64,000 nt of DNA from Eumeta japonica (Eukaryota; Arthropoda; Insecta; Lepidoptera; Psychidae): the NCBI GenBank assembly GCA_005406025.1, contig BGZK01001216.1:1-64000 (forward strand), in the 5' to 3' direction. Made by a program: the position numbers and the translations under genes. Below are positions 35,810 through 48,000 of this stretch, piece after piece. How positions within the stretch are numbered: position 1 is the first letter of the stretch; each line of letters begins with the position of its first letter. The notes below the pieces were generated by a model. That model saw nothing but the letters and a program-made list of their open reading frames with translations, was not told where the DNA came from and searched no databases.

Positions 35810-36025
35810 TTAAAAAATTGTGTTTTTTTAATAAATTTAGATTGTTAAACTCGAAGAGCTGAAACGGTATTAAAATTGTATTTTTGAAATACGAGAGTTA
35901 TAAAAAGCACTAAAATTTACTGCTATTTATATGTATGAACTCAAGAATCTCAAAAACACTCCAATAAATATAGTAGCGGGAAGTTTTAGGGATGGCCTGC
36001 AGGGTCAACCACTTTCAGTTTTTGT
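35810..36025 (+). repeat. Dispersed repeat related to 48285-48610
   Basis: Shared ordered words include GTGTTTTTTTAATAA, TAAACTCGAAGAGCTGAAA, TATTTTTGAAAT/CTCGGAGAG and AGCGGGAAGTTTTAGGGATGG followed by CCTG and GGTCAAC. The match is in the same orientation as the later copy. Confidence 0.6.
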
Positions 36026-36029
36026 TTAA

Positions 36030-37270
36030 TTGTGAACCCCGTAAATAGTTATAAGAAAAATAATCTTTAATAGCGGAATCTCCATCATGAAAAAAAATTA
36101 ATAAAACACCAAACAAATTTAGGGAACAAGCGAGAAAGATTGTGATTGTAAATTGTAAAACGGTGCATGGAGTTCTATATGAGATATACAATTATTTATG
36201 GCTTATTAATGTATTCTTATTTGATGTTTCAAAACTGAATATTCAATGGCTTCAATGTTCAATTATCAGTTTTAATGAGAAATGTTTTCTCTTATTTCTA
36301 TTTTTTTACAAGCATTACATTTTTTAATGGGTAGTTAGGTTTAATATTTTAATTTTTATGAGGAAATATCCGTTTGGCAATTAATTAGTACGAATTATGT
36401 CAACGTTACGGAATTCGTCACTGCGACGTATGTGAATGCTACCAACGTATACGTATATAAGTACTCAGGGCTACTTTGTATCCACTTGTCTCAAGATCAC
36501 GAGTCAGTCATGATCTTGAGACAAGTTTGCATCGACCTATGACCAAGATCGTTACAGATACCGCATAGACATATTGCATACGGAAGCGTAGCTGATGTGT
36601 GCAGCGGGTGTAATGTCAGCCGGCGGCGACGTGGAGTGTAGTGTGCTGGCGACGTTCTATTACCTAGAATCACAAGTAAAAACATAAAAACTGAGAAAAT
36701 TTGGTATCAGTAAAGATAATGTGTTTGATGAGAATAATGCTGCTGTCAAAGAAAGGAGAGTTTTATATTAAATTCAGTGAATTTAAAGTATTAAAAATCC
36801 ACTTAAATTACAATACAATGCACTTTATGACAAAACGTAGCGTTAAATTTCTATTGCTACTTGTATGCAAAACATTGCAAAAAGAATAAAAAAAGTTGGT
36901 CATATGTCTAGATTAAAAGTGGTGCTATATATGTTTTTTGAATAATTTACTACTATATGAGGAACATCCTAAGTAATGACAAGTTACGTCACAAGGCGTC
37001 TAGTTTACAATCTCGAAGTTATTAGTTTTTATGATGTAACACACTATGAAAGTTTTAGGTGTTGTGCACATTTCAAAACTAACGACTAAATAAGTGCTAC
37101 TTCATACTTTTTTTTTTAACAAAAACTGTATTCTACGCAAGGAACAAAATATTGAAATAAGGGTAAGTTATGATTCATAATAAAGGTGAGTTGTTAAGAT
37201 TACGATAATAATTATAGTACAAATTTTGTTTTTAGTACAAAACCAATGGAAATAAATCAAAATACCGGTC
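36030..37270. other. AT-rich intergenic with one hairpin
   Basis: Apart from the inverted repeat at 36484-36526, no feature is supported. The GC-richer piece at 36590-36660 has a short frame on - with no family likeness. Confidence 0.4.
36484..36526. repeat. 16-bp perfect inverted repeat (hairpin)
   Basis: Arms 36484-36499 and 36511-36526 are exact reverse complements around an 11-base loop. A TATATAAG lies about 30 bases upstream (about 36452-36459), so the hairpin would lie at the 5' end of any transcript started there. Confidence 0.8.
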
Positions 37271-37284
37271 TTGGAGTCTCTTAC

Positions 37285-37440
37285 ACCATATCCTTTTAAA
37301 AGAATTTTTAATAAAAATTCACTTTTAAAATTAATTTTTCGCTCCACATCCTCTTTTTAAAGGTTGTTCAGTATAAACTCCCATTAAAAGGAAGGCGTGG
37401 AAAACAAAATTAATTTTAAAAGTGAGTTTTTGTTAAATTA
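37285..37440. mobile_element. Small foldback MITE
   Basis: Imperfect inverted arms carry AAAATTCACTTTTAAAATTAATTTT (left, in part) and AAAATTAATTTTAAAAGTGAG (right), with CCTTTTAAAAG- and CCATTAAAAGGA-type blocks inward. Non-coding and under 160 bp. Related to 54285-54485 by word content. Confidence 0.55.
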
Positions 37441-37669
37441 TATTCATTCTAGTTACACTCTCACGCTTTATCGATGCAAAAGCTTTGTATTGAATTGGGC
37501 AAATTTTCAGTTATATATCATTGTGATTTTATAGATACGTTTAAGTTCGTTTCCCGTTAGATAGAGATTCGATAGAGATCACAAGTCTCCTTTTTGGTAC
37601 GGTCAACAAATATCAATGCCATTATATTACATTCATCATAAGCCCGTCAGTTTCAGTCGGTTAAAATTT

Positions 37670-38345
37670 AACCCATTTTTAGAGATCTGTACCTCAAATG
37701 ATACCCTTATAGGATCAGTTCGTTGTGTTGTCCGTATGTATCTGTCTTTTGAGACCCTTTGTCAGGAACGCATGGAGATCACAACATGAAATTAATATTA
37801 AATACTTAGGTCTACGTTCCCTTGAAGTTGTAAAAAAATCTTTAACAACTTTATGAGAACGTATTTTTTTTATTACATGAATGTAATAAAAAAAACTATA
37901 TGCCATTTGTGTTGCTTTTTAGATACATTTAATTATACCTAAAGGGTACTTTTCGTTAACCTACCGTCATGAAAGGCATGAAACAAGACTGAGTACCAAC
38001 AATATAAAAAAAATCTGAAAATCTTTACATTGTCGTTATTTCATTAAAATAAAATTGTTTTTACAATTTGATATTTGCAGTTGGAGAACAGACCGCCTAA
38101 GCAAATGTATGGCAGAACATTTTTTAACTTTCCGTCATGAAAATTTAGTATTTTAAAAGATTAGCATATTTAAAAAAATATCAAAATACCATTTTAAAAC
38201 AATAAAGAATAAAATATCCGAATACCTTATCAGAATTGGTATTGAAAATTGATAAAAAACATTGCGACTCTTGATAGATTTATGTGGATAATTGATTTTA
38301 TATGGTGTGAGTCCTATTCGCACTTGTTCGGTATTTTAATGGGCT
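37670..38345. repeat. Dispersed repeat, second copy (related to 7655-8270)
   Basis: Same landmarks in the same order as 7655-8270, including CGTTGTGTTGTCCGTATG, AGACCCTTTGTCAGGAACGC, TTCCCTTGAAGTTGTAAAA and an end resembling GTGAGTCCTATTCGCACTTG. It includes an inverted TTTTTTTATTACAT/ATGTAATAAAAAAA pair at 37866-37893. Confidence 0.6.
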
Positions 38346-38349
38346 TATA

Positions 38350-39640
38350 ATTTAAATACGACAGGATTCAAAATAATTTCTCATCAACAACGTTCCGCGA
38401 CCATAGTTAAAATTTAAGTACATAACTTGAACTATCTTATAGCATGATTTATTATGTTAAAGCACTTTTGTCAAATGATAGACGTACGAATGAGCTTTAG
38501 TACATTTAAAAGTCTAGTAAACATTTAAATTATTTTCATGAAATAAATATAATTTTAAAATAGCTGTCGATATGCAAATTAATCGACATGAATACAAAAC
38601 TTCATCGACAAAAACCTATTGTTGGTCAAGTAACATATTCCTTAACAACAAAAAAAAAGTATCGATAATTAAGTAGTATGATGTGTTATTAATGTCTACA
38701 AAAACTTAATGCAATAAATTACAACGAAGAGCTCAGAAACCAGACCTAACAATTACGTGGCATCGCATACCGCAAAAAATATAAGGCGGGTGCGACCAAA
38801 CTAAAAAGCTAATGTTCGAATTCCATTGATATACGCTACATTGACGGTAAGGATCGCGTTACATTCTTCAGTTACGTCATTTGACATTTGACATCATCAG
38901 GCGTTATTTTAAAATCTGGGTGCAGAGCTCGTACCGGATTTTCCTCGCTTTTTATGCTCCTAACTTATGGTCAAGCGTCGGACATGTAATTTGTTAGCCG
39001 CCATCAATTAAAATATTTCAATCCCTATTTTATTTTATGATTAAAATATGCTCACAGTTCACGCGGAATTAATCCCTTTGTCTATTAAGTAGGCCGATCT
39101 CGTTGATAGTTCTGATCAAAACGCTGTTCCGTTCTTGGCCTCAACTCTAGTTAAATTACTTTGTCCGGCCCCGGTCCGAGTCTCGATTTCAATACCGGTC
39201 CAGATATTGATTGTCCTCCATTTACCGTTTGGTATATAAAAGAAATCTCTATGCTGAATTTATTTACAATCCATTAAGTCATTAGCGCGTGATTGAAGGA
39301 CGAACATCTAATCAACATAATTTTCCATTTATAATATTATAGATATTTACAAACGGTTCCGCGTTGAATGATAGAAGCCCCATGCCGCTACGTGCAGTAG
39401 CTTTAAATAATGCGAGACAAAGAAAAGTTTTCCTTGTACATATAGTGAAGACGAATTTCTTTGTTATATGTTCAAATTGAAAATATCTTCATTTCGTAGG
39501 ATATAATATAACGACATTACATTGAAATACGTCATAATAGTTAAAGAATTTACTCTTTTTCAATATTATATCGATATATAAACATATACAAAGCTAGCAA
39601 GATAAAAAAAAAAACATGTAGGAAGTCGACCTCGTTACGT
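38350..39640. other. AT-rich intergenic, nothing recognised
   Basis: 39140-39215 is a short hexamer-like C/T/G stretch (GGCCCCGGTCCGAGTCTCGA). No gene. Confidence 0.4.
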
Positions 39641-39734
39641 CTATTCATCTTTTAAATATTCAGAGATCGTATAATCCTTTCTTGTAGTGTTGCTTAGTGA
39701 AGACTTTAAAGTATAATGACATTTATATATAATG

Positions 39735-39739
39735 TATAA

Positions 39740-39782
<43 letters not shown>

Positions 39783-39845
39783 TCATTATACTGGTGTGAG
39801 TGTGAGTGTGTGTGTGTGTGCGTGTGTGCGTGTTTACGTGTGTGT
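39735..39845. repeat. (TA)n and (TG)n compound microsatellite
   Basis: A (TA)n run of about 35 bases at 39741-39777 is followed by a (TG)n/(CGTG) run at about 39793-39845. Open frames of 70-78 residues across it are artefacts. Confidence 0.9.
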
Positions 39846-39911
39846 AAAAACATACAGAATATGTGAAATTCTCACTTTCGAATGTGCAAAATGGATGTGG
39901 CAGTATTTTAA

Positions 39912-40135
39912 TAAGAAACGAGGAATTAGAGCTTGTTAACACTACTGCATTCTTGGGTGTTACTCTAGATAATAAACTTCAATGCGATCCTCATATCGGT
40001 GAAGTTGGTGGAAAGGCTTAGCTCTGCTGCATTTGCAATTAAAAGATGAGAAATTTGTCAGATATCCAAACGGTCAGATTGGTTTATTTTGGCTATTTCC
40101 ATAGCCTGATGTCATATGGCATTTGTGACTCGCAG
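39912..40135 (+). pseudogene. Non-LTR retrotransposon RT fragment
   Basis: The + strand reads F-L-G-V-T-L-D-N-K-L-Q, then after a frameshift and stop K-M-R-N-L and T-V-R-L-V-Y-F-G-Y-F-H-S-L-M-S-Y-G-I. This is the region just after the RT palm in Jockey/CR1-type elements. Only this segment remains. Confidence 0.75.
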
Positions 40136-40329
40136 TCAAGCTTTGGGCAGTCACGCCCTGATGGATGTGGCTGTCTGCATTTTTCTAGGGATATTCTTGG
40201 TCGGTATGAAACGTACGTAGAAATAACAATACAACTATTAGCGGACTAAGATAAATAAACAATTAACGCTAGCTTTGGTGTTTGATATCTGTCAATATTC
40301 TCGCATTAATATTTAATGCCTTGAATAGG

Positions 40330-40490
40330 AATACGTAGTGGAGAATTCGTAGATTGGAGAGTCAGCGGTGGGTTGCATGCTGCATGTTGACGCATGTTGC
40401 AGACAAGTGTTTAATTATGGATTTCTGCGAATTAGCACTTCACAAAATAAACCCTACATATTTTCATTTATTTGTATATTCCAACGTAAA
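40330..40490. repeat. Dispersed repeat (partner of 11300-11560)
   Basis: Contains GGTGGGTTGCATGCTGCATG (reverse complement of a block near 11340) and ATGGATTTCTGCGAATTA (direct match to 11502). See the partner entry for the rearranged orientation. Confidence 0.65.
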
Positions 40491-40959
40491 ACTCTGAGCA
40501 GAAACACAATGGAACTCTTTAGTGATAACAGTAGAAATAGAGTGAATTAATTCAAAGTGGAAGTCAATGAAAAAGTGATCTGCATAAATTGCAGAACATT
40601 TATATTATAATGAAAATATAAAAACGGTAAAGAGTTGGTTCCAGTTGAAACAGAGCAAAAGAACTTATAACTAACTGTGTCTGATTTATCTTCAGACGGA
40701 ACCGACTTCAAAAACAAATAATTGGTTGTTTTTGAAATATATTAAAAAAAAATTTAAATGAATTTTTGAAGGCGGTTTTCTTTTTTTTTAAATTTTGCGT
40801 ATACTAATATGGCTGTAATCTAAACTTCGACAATTTAATTTTGATGTTTTTCTATATTATGAGAATGAACCAAAGACGCATTATATGTCGTTTGAAAACC
40901 ATGCCAGGAATTCTCGTTGGGAAATGCAAAACTGATTTTTTTTTGTTTTTCTAGAGGCG

Positions 40960-41070
40960 CTGAGGTTGCAATCGCAACCGAGAACAGGACCATTTACGGG
41001 ATTGGAACTAAATTCCGCGCAGGTTTGAGAACGAGATTGGAGTAGAGCACGATTTCGGGATTATATTGAT
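40960..41070 (+). repeat. Degenerate hexamer-like array
   Basis: AACCGAGAACAGGACC, CGGGATTGGAAC and GAACGAGATTGGAG words, same class as 5340-5660. Confidence 0.5.
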
Positions 41071-41134
41071 TCAAAAGATTTTGGGACTTTGTTCTGTAAC
41101 AGAACAGATGAAGCCACAAAAAAACTTAATTAGG

Positions 41135-41890
41135 ATAAAAAACTGGCCAAGAGCATGTCGGACCATGCTCATTATAGAGTTCCGAGGCAATTACTACAAA
41201 GAAATGCACTATAGATGAAAAAACTACATTGTTACATATTTTTCCGTGTTTCTCGCACAGAATAGTTATAAGCACTTAAGTCGCCTATAACTAGAAAAAC
41301 AAGTAGGTATGTCGACTATTACTATTAAACTAATGTGCACCAGCAAAAGAGCGTATCTTCATGGCATTTACTTCCTTTTGTAGAGAATCTCAATTTTTCG
41401 GCAATAACTCAAAAACAGTATAATTCACGATGTTCAAAATAATTTTCGTTGACAGTATTTATTGAGCGTTACCTTAATTATTTTTTTATAGTTTTTGGTC
41501 ATACGGTTTAGAATATAGAGGGGAGGAGATACAATTTCTGCAACTTTCGGAGTGATTATTTCGTAAATTATTTACGTAATCAGAAAAATAGCTTAATTAG
41601 AAAAACTAGTCGAACTTGAACGTTGAACGAACTGTCGAAATATTTGATGTTTGTTGAAAAAAATTTTTTTTAGCTTCTGTTACATGTATGGTGTGCCCCC
41701 CTTAGAAATATTTATTTTTGTTGTTTATCTACCAAACTAAGTAGCAGCTTAGACAGCACACCTACACTATAAATTCCATTAATGTACATATTGCAGTTTT
41801 TTATTCAAATGTCTGTGACACTCGGACGGACGCACATGACGAAACTATAAGGGTTCCGTTTTTGTCATTTTGGCTCAGAACCCTAAAAAG
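41135..41890 (+). repeat. About 750-bp dispersed repeat, copy 1 of 3
   Basis: Begins AAGAGCATGTCGGACCATGC and ends with CGAAACTATAAGGGTTCCGT and an AACCCTAAAAA-type tail. Collinear with 61468-62230 (same strand) and with 56385-57075 (reverse). Shared inner landmarks: GAATAGTTATAAGCA, TTTTCGGCAATAACT, AATTTCTGCAACTTTCGGAG, CTTCTGTTACATGTATGG and ACCAAA-TAAGTA. No coding capacity. Confidence 0.85.
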
Positions 41891-41894
41891 TCGT

Positions 41895-43600
41895 TTGGGG
41901 TTATTTATGAATCATTCACTGTAGATAAAGAGAGGTAAACATTCAAAAATGTATACGTGGCGTTGCACAGTAGAGGGGTTGGCTATGCATTATTGTAAAC
42001 ATTTTAATTTCAAAAATATCTATTATAATAAACTTTGAAAATTACATTATAGAAGGGGGATAATATATATTATTGGCATACATATAAGGTATATATATAT
42101 ATTTGTATTATTATTATATTTTAACTATTTACAAAGTGATTTTTAATAAGAAAAATCAATACGAACTAAACGGAACACGAGGCGTTTTTTAAAAACCGAA
42201 ATCAGATAGCTTATTATTTTTAAAATGACGTAACCCAAGACGTGGTTTGCGTGGTCGTCGAGCTTATTGATGACACCTATTAGCGTCAAGGACTTTTCGG
42301 CAGGTCGGTCCGACTGACTCAGTCGGTTTGTATGCTGCTAAACTTCAAAAGCTGTTTGCGTTAAATTTAAATTTCATGAGGTTTCGGCCTAAGGCGACTG
42401 ATTTTGTGAAAGGGAATAAACAAATTGTCGTTTCTATTTTGGAAGAACAAATAAATCATGATTACAAGTTGATATATTTTTTTATTAATATAAACAATTC
42501 TTATATGATGTTAAGCTTTTATTTTGTAATTTTTTGTTAGTTGAATAGTAGCAAAACATTTAATTATCAGGTATCAATTTTTAGATTGACCTTGAGTGAC
42601 TTTTAGAGACAAATGTAAATTTAAACGAATAAAATTAGGTCCATCAAATTAATGCATATGATATAAAAATTTATAATTTTTTTAATATCATTCATTTTTA
42701 TTATCCTGTCTTCATTTTATTTTATTTCTGACAGCATATTAAGTCCATAATTTGATGTTAATATTAACATTTGTTTTTGCTATGATTATTTCTCAATATT
42801 TATTTTTCGTAGATGCCATAAAACGGTTATATAAAATAAAATGGTAAAGGGGCGATTTATGTCATGCAATTTCCATTCCTTGAAAATAAAGCGAATTATT
42901 GATAGACATTTAAAAAAATAAATACCATTATATATAACTTTCAATAAAATTTGTAGAATCATTTCATTAGTTGGCTGTGGACCACTTTCATGATCAGCGA
43001 TAACTTGGCGAGATTGTGCACATCATGGCACACTGTGTGCTCGGTATCAATACACATTGTATAGTGTGTGATCAAATCGGACAAAAAAATAACAGTATCA
43101 AATGAGAAGACTCAAGAAAAACAAAAATGTTTTATAAAATTGATTTAAAATAAACGTATCAGCAGTGACGTATAATTCAAATTTGCTTTCAAAATACGGG
43201 TTTTATTGGAAACTGTAAGTAATTAAAAAATGTGTTGAAAATGTTATAGACAGGGTCCATGATAACAGGGCGCTAAGTAAATGTAATGTAATGAATATGA
43301 ACGTGACAAATAATGACATAATAAAAATAAATAAACAGAAACAAAAATAACGAGGTAATTTTTTTAAAATCTCTGAAACTATTGAACTGTGTCTAAAAGT
43401 TCTTTCACTGAAACAAGCTACAGTATATTTTGAGAAAAATAAATTTTCGGTTTTAAAGTTCAATTCTCCAAATCAAGTTGGAAGAAAATTATTACTTGGC
43501 TAGCTTATTGGTATGCACTGACCAAATCTCGTATTAAAATGTATATAATTGGATACGTACGTTTAAAATTTTTAGAACTGTCCTCTTAGTGTAATTTTAA
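41895..43600. other. AT-rich intergenic, nothing recognised
   Basis: 42290-42325 holds a small inverted CCGACTGACTCAGTCGG. No exon or named element. Confidence 0.4.
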
Positions 43601-43714
43601 AAATGGAATTCTTTGCCAACCTTCTCGTGTATATTGCATTCATTTGTCATTTGTTTTTACAAATTGGTGGCAAACAGAAAATGTTTGTTTTGTTTGTTTG
43701 TTAAACAAATGACG

Positions 43715-44530
43715 TTTGTTTAACATCAATGTGAATTTAAAGCGAGAAAATTTTCGTGACATGATTTTTTATGACTTTAGTGTTGTTATTTTAGCCAACG
43801 AGAAAGTTATAACAGGCTTAGGTTGGCCTTTCATACAGAAGCTCCATCTCTTGCCACTGTCATATCTGGTTTTACGAATTCAAACGTGGTCGCGCTGATC
43901 TGACTGACGATCTGCGTGAGGGACGTCCTTTACTCGACGGCCGAAGACAACATCAGAGCTGTACGGCTCACGATGGACACTGAAAACAGAGTGACTTATC
44001 AGCAGATTTGGACGAGTTTAAGCATCTGTATGAGCCCAGTGTACAAAAACCTTCATGAACATTTAGTCAGTAACCTTTGTACTTGGTGAATACCCTGCAA
44101 TTTGACCTAAGCTCAAAAACTCCATCATATTGATCGGTGCCGCGAAATGATACAAAAATTTGCCGATAGTGACTCTAAAGCTGTATACAATATAGTTACA
44201 GGTGACGATAGTCGGATTTACTGTTACGATTCCGAAACCAAAAGGCATTCTACTCAGAATGCTGAAAAGTCATTATGCAATAATTGTTTTAGAAGATATA
44301 AAACAGTCATTGCATACTGGTACAATTGTTTGCCTATTGTTTTGAAAGAAGTTCGAGAAAACTTTAGTTTTATTCATCTTCATCATGACAACACCTTCCC
44401 ATATATCGCCAGACGTAAAACTTATTATTTGGGGCCGTTAGGTCTAGAAATACTGGCTCAACCGCTTTACAGCACCGACCTTGCTCCATGCTTATCCACT
44501 GGCCTTCCAGGAAGTCCTTAAATCATCCGG
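43715..44530 (+). pseudogene. Mariner-like transposase remnant, second copy
   Basis: Order of motifs on +: an N-terminal piece with Y-E-F-K-R-G-R-A-D-L-T-D-D near 43870-43910, then H-H-I-D-R-C-R-E-M-I-Q-like near 44120-44155. V-T-G-D-D-S-R-I-Y-C-Y-D follows at about 44195-44232 (first Asp), then H-H-D-N at about 44380-44392 (second Asp) and Y-S-T-D-L-A-P-C at about 44468-44492 (third Asp). The stretch between the first and second Asp is shortened, and stops break the first half. It belongs to a different mariner subgroup from 35215-35790, judged by the motif text. Confidence 0.8.
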
Positions 44531-44539
44531 AATAACAAT

Positions 44540-46250
44540 CATAAACATGTCACGACTGATATAAATAAATAAGATTTATTGCCTCTCGAAAATTCTACCC
44601 CACAAAATAATTTGTAAATATATATTAAAAGCTCTGACGGAGGCAAATGGCTGCGCGCAGAGGGGCTTATTTACTTAGAGAATTCTATTCTCTGATATGT
44701 TTTATGCAGGGGAATTATTTTTAAGTCCATACATTTAATCTATTAATTTCTATATTTACTAACGTAAACTAATGTGAAAAAAGTCGTGTTAAAAAAAGGT
44801 TTTTATAAAGAAACCCTGTATTATATATGACGGGTGAAATCAAACGAGTTTTGGTGATAATTTAATGTTTCGCCAATTTTAAAAAGCAAATATATATTTT
44901 TGGTCGTTGTGCACTATTCTGCCAGGCGTTATGCTCTTTAACTTATAAAGCTGTCGATGGACGCATCGGCAACGATAAGCTGACGACGCACTTGGCAAAC
45001 TCAAGTAGGATTTATTGACTGGAATTAAGGAGTTGAACGAGCGTAATCGGTAATCTATGTAATATTTATTTTTCAATATATTAAAGCATTGTAATGAGTT
45101 ACGACTTAATCTGTACGTGCGTATAAAATCATGATTATATATAAAATATGTGTGAAATAAATTAAAGGAAAAAAGGAAAATGTTTCAAGTGTTTGTATTG
45201 GCATGTTTTAATTATTTAACTTAATATTGATGATATCCAAAGATTTTATTTCATTTATTTATAGTATTTAAATAAACCAAAAAACCGTGCAGCGAAGGTT
45301 CCGTACTACCAACACAATATATTTGCGTTACATACTAAGAAATGGTTTTCATTTATTCATTAGTAGATTCTTAGCACGAGCCCCACCGATACTTGGCCGA
45401 TTTTTATTTATTATTTTTCTTAAGTTTGCACTACGATCACATCAAGTTTAATTTTACTGCTTTTGCGATAGAGCAGAAATAATAAAAATAAACTGATACG
45501 CACTAAGTGTGTGCTCGCCAAGTGCGAAAGTTAGTTTATACTGCATATTCAGAAGAACCAAAACGAAGTAAACGAGATAAGAGGGGGGTGAATGGTCCAT
45601 TTTTATCTAGTAACTTAAATAACTTTATCTATTATCTTAAAAAACTGTCTTCTCTATTACTTATAAGAAAAAAATATGAATTTGAGACCCTTACAATAAA
45701 CGCATTCAATTGATGTCACAGGTTGTTTTATGATTTGTTTTTTAATTTTATGATTCACCCCTCACGTTTAAAACTCATTATCTACGTCACAAGTCTATGT
45801 TTGGGTAACAAACATATATATGTGCACTCAAATATCAACTTAAATGGTCCAGTAGATTCAGAGTAAGCTGTGACAAACGGACAGATCAAATAGACAGACA
45901 TACGACTGATCCTTAGCGATTATGTACTATAAAGGGACGCAAAACTACAAGTTGTTCCAAATTCCAAACCCTTTAGTAGTATGCTCATTGAATAAACAGT
46001 TACAGTAATACTGCTCTTCAATCTTTCTCACCAAATTCAAACGAAAATGACTACAAAATATTTATAAAATGCTGATTGACGACCTTCAGCAGAGCACAGA
46101 GGTCGCCATAATGAATCAACAACAAACAGGTCTTTGTCAGGTTGTAGCGGACACTGAAGCTTGAATACATAGTATTTATGATGATGTTCACAATATCAAT
46201 ATAAAAAAGTTTCGTGATTGTTTGAAAGATCAATGTTTGCACATATGAAC
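44540..46250. other. Intergenic with repeat scraps
   Basis: 45290-45520 has the words GCGAAGGTTCCGTACTACC, GGCCGATTTTTATTTATT and CGCCAAGTGCGAAAG, the two halves of a repeat common in Lepidoptera. 45870-45960 carries ACGGACAGATCAAATAGACAGAC, a similar scrap. No gene. Confidence 0.4.
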
Positions 46251-46254
46251 GATC

Positions 46255-46870
46255 AAGTTACTGCGCTTAATCAACACATTTTAGATAAGCTTTCTGGTGA
46301 ATGCCAAATATATCTTTCCATCAATACAGTTTGTAATTAGGATGAAGTGATTAATTATCCAACAGAATTTTTAAACATTATAATTGTGGCTGGTCTACCC
46401 CCTCACAAGCTAGAACTTAAGATTGGCATGCCCATCGTTCTACTCCGTAATTTAAACCCACCGAAACTTTGCAATGGTACTAGATTGCGAATAGTGTCAT
46501 TGCAAAGTAATGTTTTAGAAGATCGTATAATATCAGGATGGCGAAAAGGTAAGATAGTATTTATACCACGAATTCTCAGAATACCGTCGAATTTCCCCTT
46601 TGAATTTAAAAGGCTACAGTTCCCCTATCAATGTCACCTTTGGTATGGCAATTAACAAGTCACAAGGGCAAATGTTAAGCAAAGCTGGCATAGATTTAAC
46701 TAAGGGTTGCTTTACCCATAGGTAAGTATCCGTGGCATGTTCACGCACGAGAAATGCCACTAGCGTTGTTGCTTTAGCCCCATAAAATCGAACATCTAAT
46801 GTTGTCTACACAGAGATTATTTAATAAAATTTCTCAATAAATTCAAAACTTAACAAAAAAGAAAGAAATA
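46255..46870 (+). pseudogene. Helitron helicase (Pif1-like) C-terminal fragment
   Basis: The + strand reads an open stretch (46347-46655) with [33 protein letters not shown] and [10 protein letters not shown] frameshift leads to A-I-N-K-S-Q-G-Q (46648-46671) and G-I-D-L-T-K-G-C-F near 46690. These are the last conserved helicase motifs of RepHel proteins. An upstream piece with N-Q-H-I-L-D-K-L and S-I-N-T-V lies at about 46268-46335. The Rep nuclease and helicase Walker motifs are absent, so this is a dead 3' fragment. Confidence 0.8.
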
Positions 46871-46989
46871 TAAAAATATTTTTTTTTGTAGTTCAAATAG
46901 ATCACTTATTTAATATTATCAAAACTACCCAGATACAAAGAGCACAATCAAAAGATTTTACTGCCACTTTTTACTTGTCAAATATGAAA

Positions 46990-48000
46990 AAATCTTTTAC
47001 CAGACCTAATATTCTTTAATTTTCCACTATGAACATTGAAACTTTTCATGGTGGAAAAGTTACTGTTTTCACCTCAATTTTTGAAAATCAAGTTTTTACC
47101 AGATCTTGGCGTTTAAGGGTCCGAGTAGTTAAGTTCTACCAAGTGTGTGTGTATGTGTGTGTGTGTGCACGGGTTAACTTTTGACATTCGATAAAAATCC
47201 ACTCAGCTTAGACTTCCTAAAACTTCAATCTAATTGCGCCAGGTAAATATTAAGGAATCTCAAAAATAAAGTTTCCTGAAAAAGGTTTTTTGAAATAACT
47301 TTTACATTACTCCATCGATTGATAGTAAAATCTAATCAGCTATTTAACCTAAATAGTTGCATCGACAGAAAATATCAGTTGATTTGTTTAAGAGATATTG
47401 TTGGACAAAAAATTGTTAAAAAGCGTTTTACAATATTTTTTAATTTCTCTTCTAATAGATCCCAAAATAAATTCAATTGTTAACATTAAAATACAACTAT
47501 CTCTATCTAAAATTCATTACAATCGAATTATTTGATCAAGAGATACTGAAGCAAAAATTTTCAAAAAAGGTTTTTTAGAATATTTTTTAAACTTGTTCAC
47601 TAATAAATTCTAAAATATAATCAGTTGTTTTTTTTAAAAAAAAAAAACATTGTCGATCATCACAAATTGTATAAAAATCGGTCGGTCCCTTCTAAAAATA
47701 TGGTTATTGAAATATTCGAAAATAAGGGTTTTTTTCAAAATCATTTGTTTCCCAAAGATGTTAAATACTTAGTCATCTTTTTCTGTTTAAAACACTGCGT
47801 CGGATGCCATAAAGCAGATAATAATCGAACAAAATGTTTCAAAAATATTGTAATTGAAAAATAAAAAAAATGTAATTTTTTAATTGCAAGAGCTCAAAAC
47901 GTAATAATTAGTTCTAAGAGTTTGAAAAACTAATAAAATCGATTTTGAGCGTAATAAGCTCAATAATTTACTGCTCCCTAATTTTTAAACTTTGAGTTCG
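46990..48000 (-). repeat. About 1-kb dispersed repeat with embedded (TG)n, inverse copy of 25860-26890
   Basis: In reverse orientation it shares the blocks around TTTTTGAAAATCAAGTTTTTACCAGATCT, the TG-rich microsatellite (47143-47168), and CTTAGACTTCCTAAAACTT. It continues with several rounds of a 'NNATTTTTTNAACTT ... CTAATAAATTC' theme (near 47445, 47585), suggesting internal subrepeats. Confidence 0.55.

Noticed and set aside
39641..39942. Two overlapping frames with His-Thr and Tyr-Ile runs
   Set aside because: Translation of (TG)n and (TA)n tracts.
44063..44248. 61-residue - strand frame
   Set aside because: Antisense shadow of the mariner-like transposase remnant.
46347..46655. 102-residue frame as an intact host helicase gene
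   Set aside because: It contains only the last Helitron helicase motifs and continues in another frame after 46655, so it is a fragment.
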